From Chloroflexia bacterium (lineage in GTDB: Bacteria; Chloroflexota; Chloroflexia; Thermomicrobiales; JALYUS01), in NCBI GenBank assembly GCA_025928215.1, contig JAICJW010000221.1, positions 1 to 7,553 on the forward strand: 7,553 bases of DNA, written 5' to 3'. The translations under genes and the position numbers were made by a program. Numbering within the stretch: the first letter of the stretch is position 1; every line of letters begins with the position of its first letter. This document shows, piece by piece, positions 6,192 through 7,553 of the stretch. The notes below the pieces were generated by a model. That model saw nothing but the letters and a program-made list of their open reading frames with translations, ran no database searches and had not been told where the DNA came from.

Positions 6192-6641
6192 TCACGGACG
6201 CTCGTACCGCCCCGTCTTCTTCGTCAGCACGATCCGATAGAGAATGGCATCCTGCCATGTCGCGGGCTGTATTCCCCATCCCGCCATGCCGTGCGCGCGC
6301 TCCAGCGAACCCCCACCCATCGAGGGAAGAAATCGCTGCTCGATCACTCTCTTTGCCGTGGCTGCCTCCTCCCCGTGCAGTTCCGCGAAGGTTCCCCACG
6401 CGATGACACTCCGCCAGGCGCCAAGCCCGTCGATGTGGTCCACCTGGAAACAGACCGACGGGTTGGCGCGCATCATGCGCAGTTTCATGCCCTCGCGCGA
6501 GTAGACGTAGACACTCGTACCATCATAGGCATAGGAAGTCGGCACGACGTAGGTCTGTCCGTCGCTGTGGCAGCCGATGCGGCCGACAAACGCATTGGAC
6601 AGAACTCCCTCGATCTCGTGAGCGGACAAGTCGCCGTACAT
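6192..6641 (-). CDS. Pyridoxamine-5'-phosphate-oxidase-like flavin-binding protein
   Basis: A 149-aa split-barrel protein of the PPOX-like/NimA-related class, which binds FMN or related flavins and often reduces or protects small molecules. Diagnostic stretches are AFVGRIGCHSDGQTYVVPTS (17-36), with the conserved G-R-I/L-G core and the V-P strand, SYAYDG-SVYVYSREGMKLRMMRANP (36-61), VCFQVDHID (63-71), and SVIAWGTFAEL (78-88). The size fits the short single-domain members, not true PdxH (about 218 aa), so a role in vitamin B6 synthesis is unlikely. The ATG at 6641 overlaps the TGA of the preceding gene (TGATG), with GAGGTG 5 nt upstream; the GTG just before it is less well placed. The coupling implies matched amounts of this protein and the helical 141-aa protein. 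Confidence 0.9.
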   Translation of the reverse strand: MYGDLSAHEIEGVLSNAFVGRIGCHSDGQTYVVPTSYAYDGTSVYVYSREGMKLRMMRANPSVCFQVDHIDGLGAWRSVIAWGTFAELHGEEAATAKRVIEQRFLPSMGGGSLERAHGMAGWGIQPATWQDAILYRIVLTKKTGRYERP

Positions 6642-7066
6642 CACCGCACCTCGCCCAGGTTTTGGAGTTTGCTCTCCTGATTCCGTTGGTCGCCGGCCCG
6701 TTCTTCGCCCATGAAGTGGCCGAGCAGCCGCGTCAGTTCCCGCATCCCTCGCACCCGCGCGCCAATCGCCTCCATCGTCGGGATGAGCGTCGCAAGTACC
6801 CGATCCAGTTCGCCGGCCACCGAGAGCGCGTGCAACCGGTCGACTTCCGCCGGCAGCATCATCACGCGGCGCGCGTCCGCACTGTTCAATGGCGCGAGCG
6901 CCGCGATGCGGTCCTCCAGGTGCGCGACCTGCCCCTCCGCCTCTTCGAACGCCGCCTCGCGCAGGCGTGTCTGCACGATTGCGTACGTCAGCCGATGCGC
7001 TTGCATCGCGAACCGCGCGTCAGCAAGGACCATCTCTTCCCGCCTCTCGTTGGGTTGATCACTCAT
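6641..7066 (-). CDS. Helical protein of 141 aa, unknown function
   Basis: A charged, almost wholly alpha-helical cytoplasmic protein that I do not recognise. Long amphipathic stretches (about 8-58, 62-92 and 95-122) rich in Glu, Arg, Ala and Leu suggest a helical bundle or coiled coil; there is no signal peptide, membrane segment or catalytic motif. The frame continues upstream to an ATG at 7210. The start at 7066 is far better, because AGGAGG lies 7 nt before it and the 48 upstream residues (Gly, Arg and Trp-rich) do not look coding. Its stop overlaps the start of the PPOX-like gene by one base (TGATG), so it is the first gene of the operon. A regulator, chaperone or flavoprotein partner are all possible; none is shown by the sequence. 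Confidence 0.8.
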   Translation of the reverse strand: MSDQPNERREEMVLADARFAMQAHRLTYAIVQTRLREAAFEEAEGQVAHLEDRIAALAPLNSADARRVMMLPAEVDRLHALSVAGELDRVLATLIPTMEAIGARVRGMRELTRLLGHFMGEERAGDQRNQESKLQNLGEVR

Positions 7067-7215
7067 GGGCCACCCTCCTGGCATCCATCGAACGGCGATC
7101 ACCGGGATGGTTGTGCTGCCATATGGACCTTCTCGTGCCGCGCGTACAGGTGAGGCGACACGCCGGGCTACGACCCAGAAGAGTCTCGCATTGCCGGTGC
7201 CCTGCGGCACGGATC

Positions 7216-7245
7216 ACAATGTCGGGGATGTCGAGCGGGGGTCAA
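7216..7245 (-). promoter_or_regulatory. Possible promoter for the PPOX/PRC/ThDP-enzyme operon
   Basis: On the minus strand TTGACC (7245-7240, 5 of 6 to the -35 consensus) is followed after 18 bases by CATTGT (7221-7216, only 3 of 6 to the -10 consensus). A start near 7209 would leave a leader of about 140 nt before the ATG at 7066. The weak -10 makes this uncertain. Confidence 0.28.
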
Positions 7246-7260
7246 GAACTAGACACGATC

Positions 7261-7269
7261 ATGATACCA
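7261..7269 (-). promoter_or_regulatory. Possible extended -10 promoter element
   Basis: On the minus strand TGGTATCAT reads as an extended -10: TG, one base, then TATCAT, which matches TATAAT at 5 of 6. No good -35 lies 17 bases upstream, which extended -10 promoters can tolerate. It would serve the same operon as the alternative element at 7216-7245, or act as a second start. Confidence 0.28.
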
Positions 7270-7296
7270 CGCCATTCCCCCGGTGCGTGTTTTTTT
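7268..7296 (+). terminator. Short hairpin followed by seven T upstream of the glycosyltransferase gene
   Basis: CACGC (7268-7272) can pair with GCGTG (7285-7289), and seven T follow at once (7290-7296) on the plus strand. This is the layout of an intrinsic terminator, but the 5-bp stem with a 12-base loop is weak. No plus-strand gene precedes it, so it would either attenuate transcription into the glycosyltransferase or be chance. The rest of the 283-base gap at 7067-7349 holds no gene that I can see. Confidence 0.22.
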
Positions 7297-7349
7297 GCGG
7301 TCAAAACGTTCATACTCGACGGAATGCGCGATGCATCAGCGCTGAAGGG

Positions 7350-7553
7350 ATGCTGGTCCAGCAACGACTCCGTATCGCGCAGATCGCGCCGTTAGCCGAA
7401 CGTGTTCCGCCGTTGAAGTATGGTGGCACGGAGCGCGTCGTCGCGGCGCTGACTGACGAACTCGTCCGGCGCGGCCATGACGTGACTCTTTTTGCCACGG
7501 GAGACTCGGAGACGCTCGCCACCCTCGTCCCCCTCGTCCCCTCTGGCCTCCGA
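7350..7553 (+). CDS. Glycosyltransferase family 4 protein, N-terminal part (runs off right edge)
   Basis: The frame is open from an ATG at 7350 to the right edge (68 codons). RIAQIAPLAERVPP is followed by KYGGTERVVAALTDELVRRG and then HDVTLFATGDS. This is the standard N-terminus of GT-B fold, GT4-type glycosyltransferases: the first beta strand, the glycine-rich loop with the Y-G-G-T/I-E motif, the long helix, and the strand leading to the A-T/S-G-D-S turn. Such enzymes move a sugar from a nucleotide donor to a lipid, polysaccharide or small acceptor in the cytoplasm; donor and acceptor cannot be told from the N-terminal domain. About 270-330 residues are missing. The ATG has only a GAAGGG directly adjacent, a poor spacing; the open frame extends upstream without another clear start. 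It is divergent from the stress operon and likely unrelated in function. Confidence 0.85.
   Translation, partial: MLVQQRLRIAQIAPLAERVPPLKYGGTERVVAALTDELVRRGHDVTLFATGDSETLATLVPLVPSGLR

Noticed and set aside
7067..7210. N-terminal extension of the helical protein to an ATG at 7210
   Set aside because: The strong AGGAGG 7 nt before 7066 and the non-coding look of the 48 extra residues favour the shorter form.
7268..7296. T-run and repeat-like bases taken as part of a CRISPR or mobile element end
   Set aside because: No regularly spaced repeats, transposase gene or terminal inverted repeats are present in the window.

Overview
The window is GC-rich bacterial DNA. Ten coding stretches plus one gene remnant are recognisable. 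All are on the minus strand except a glycosyltransferase that runs off the right edge on the plus strand. The best guess for the host is a member of the Chloroflexota, perhaps Thermomicrobia-like. This rests on the style of the secreted protein at the left edge, the gene mix and the codon use; it is an inference and no marker gene is present.

Right to left, in the direction of transcription of the main cluster: a 141-aa helical protein of unknown function (7066-6641) has its stop overlapping the start of a pyridoxamine-5'-phosphate-oxidase-like flavin-binding protein (6641-6192). Next come an unlisted 51-aa small ORF (6185-6030), a protein with two PRC-barrel domains (6033-5257), a pyruvate-oxidase-like ThDP enzyme (5241-3487) and a second unlisted small ORF of 56 aa (3440-3270) that ends in a hairpin. 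After a 142-base gap the same strand carries a tandem universal stress protein (3127-1982), a DUF488 protein (1951-1580), a C-terminal remnant of a molybdopterin oxidoreductase (1575-1354) and an isocitrate lyase/PEP mutase superfamily protein (1321-518). A separate promoter (about 464-436) then drives the 5' part of a secreted protein that leaves the window at base 1.

The genes from 7066 to 5257 and on into the ThDP enzyme are tightly packed: 1-nt overlap, 6-nt gap, 4-nt overlap, 15-nt gap. They almost certainly form one operon. Universal stress protein, PRC-barrel, PPOX-like protein, pyruvate-oxidase-like enzyme and DUF488 together suggest a general stress, redox or low-energy survival cassette rather than a dedicated biosynthetic pathway. 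No mobile element, RNA gene, CRISPR array or phage gene is visible. The least ordinary items are the two small ORFs, the oxidoreductase remnant wedged between two intact genes, and the helical protein coupled to the flavin-binding protein.
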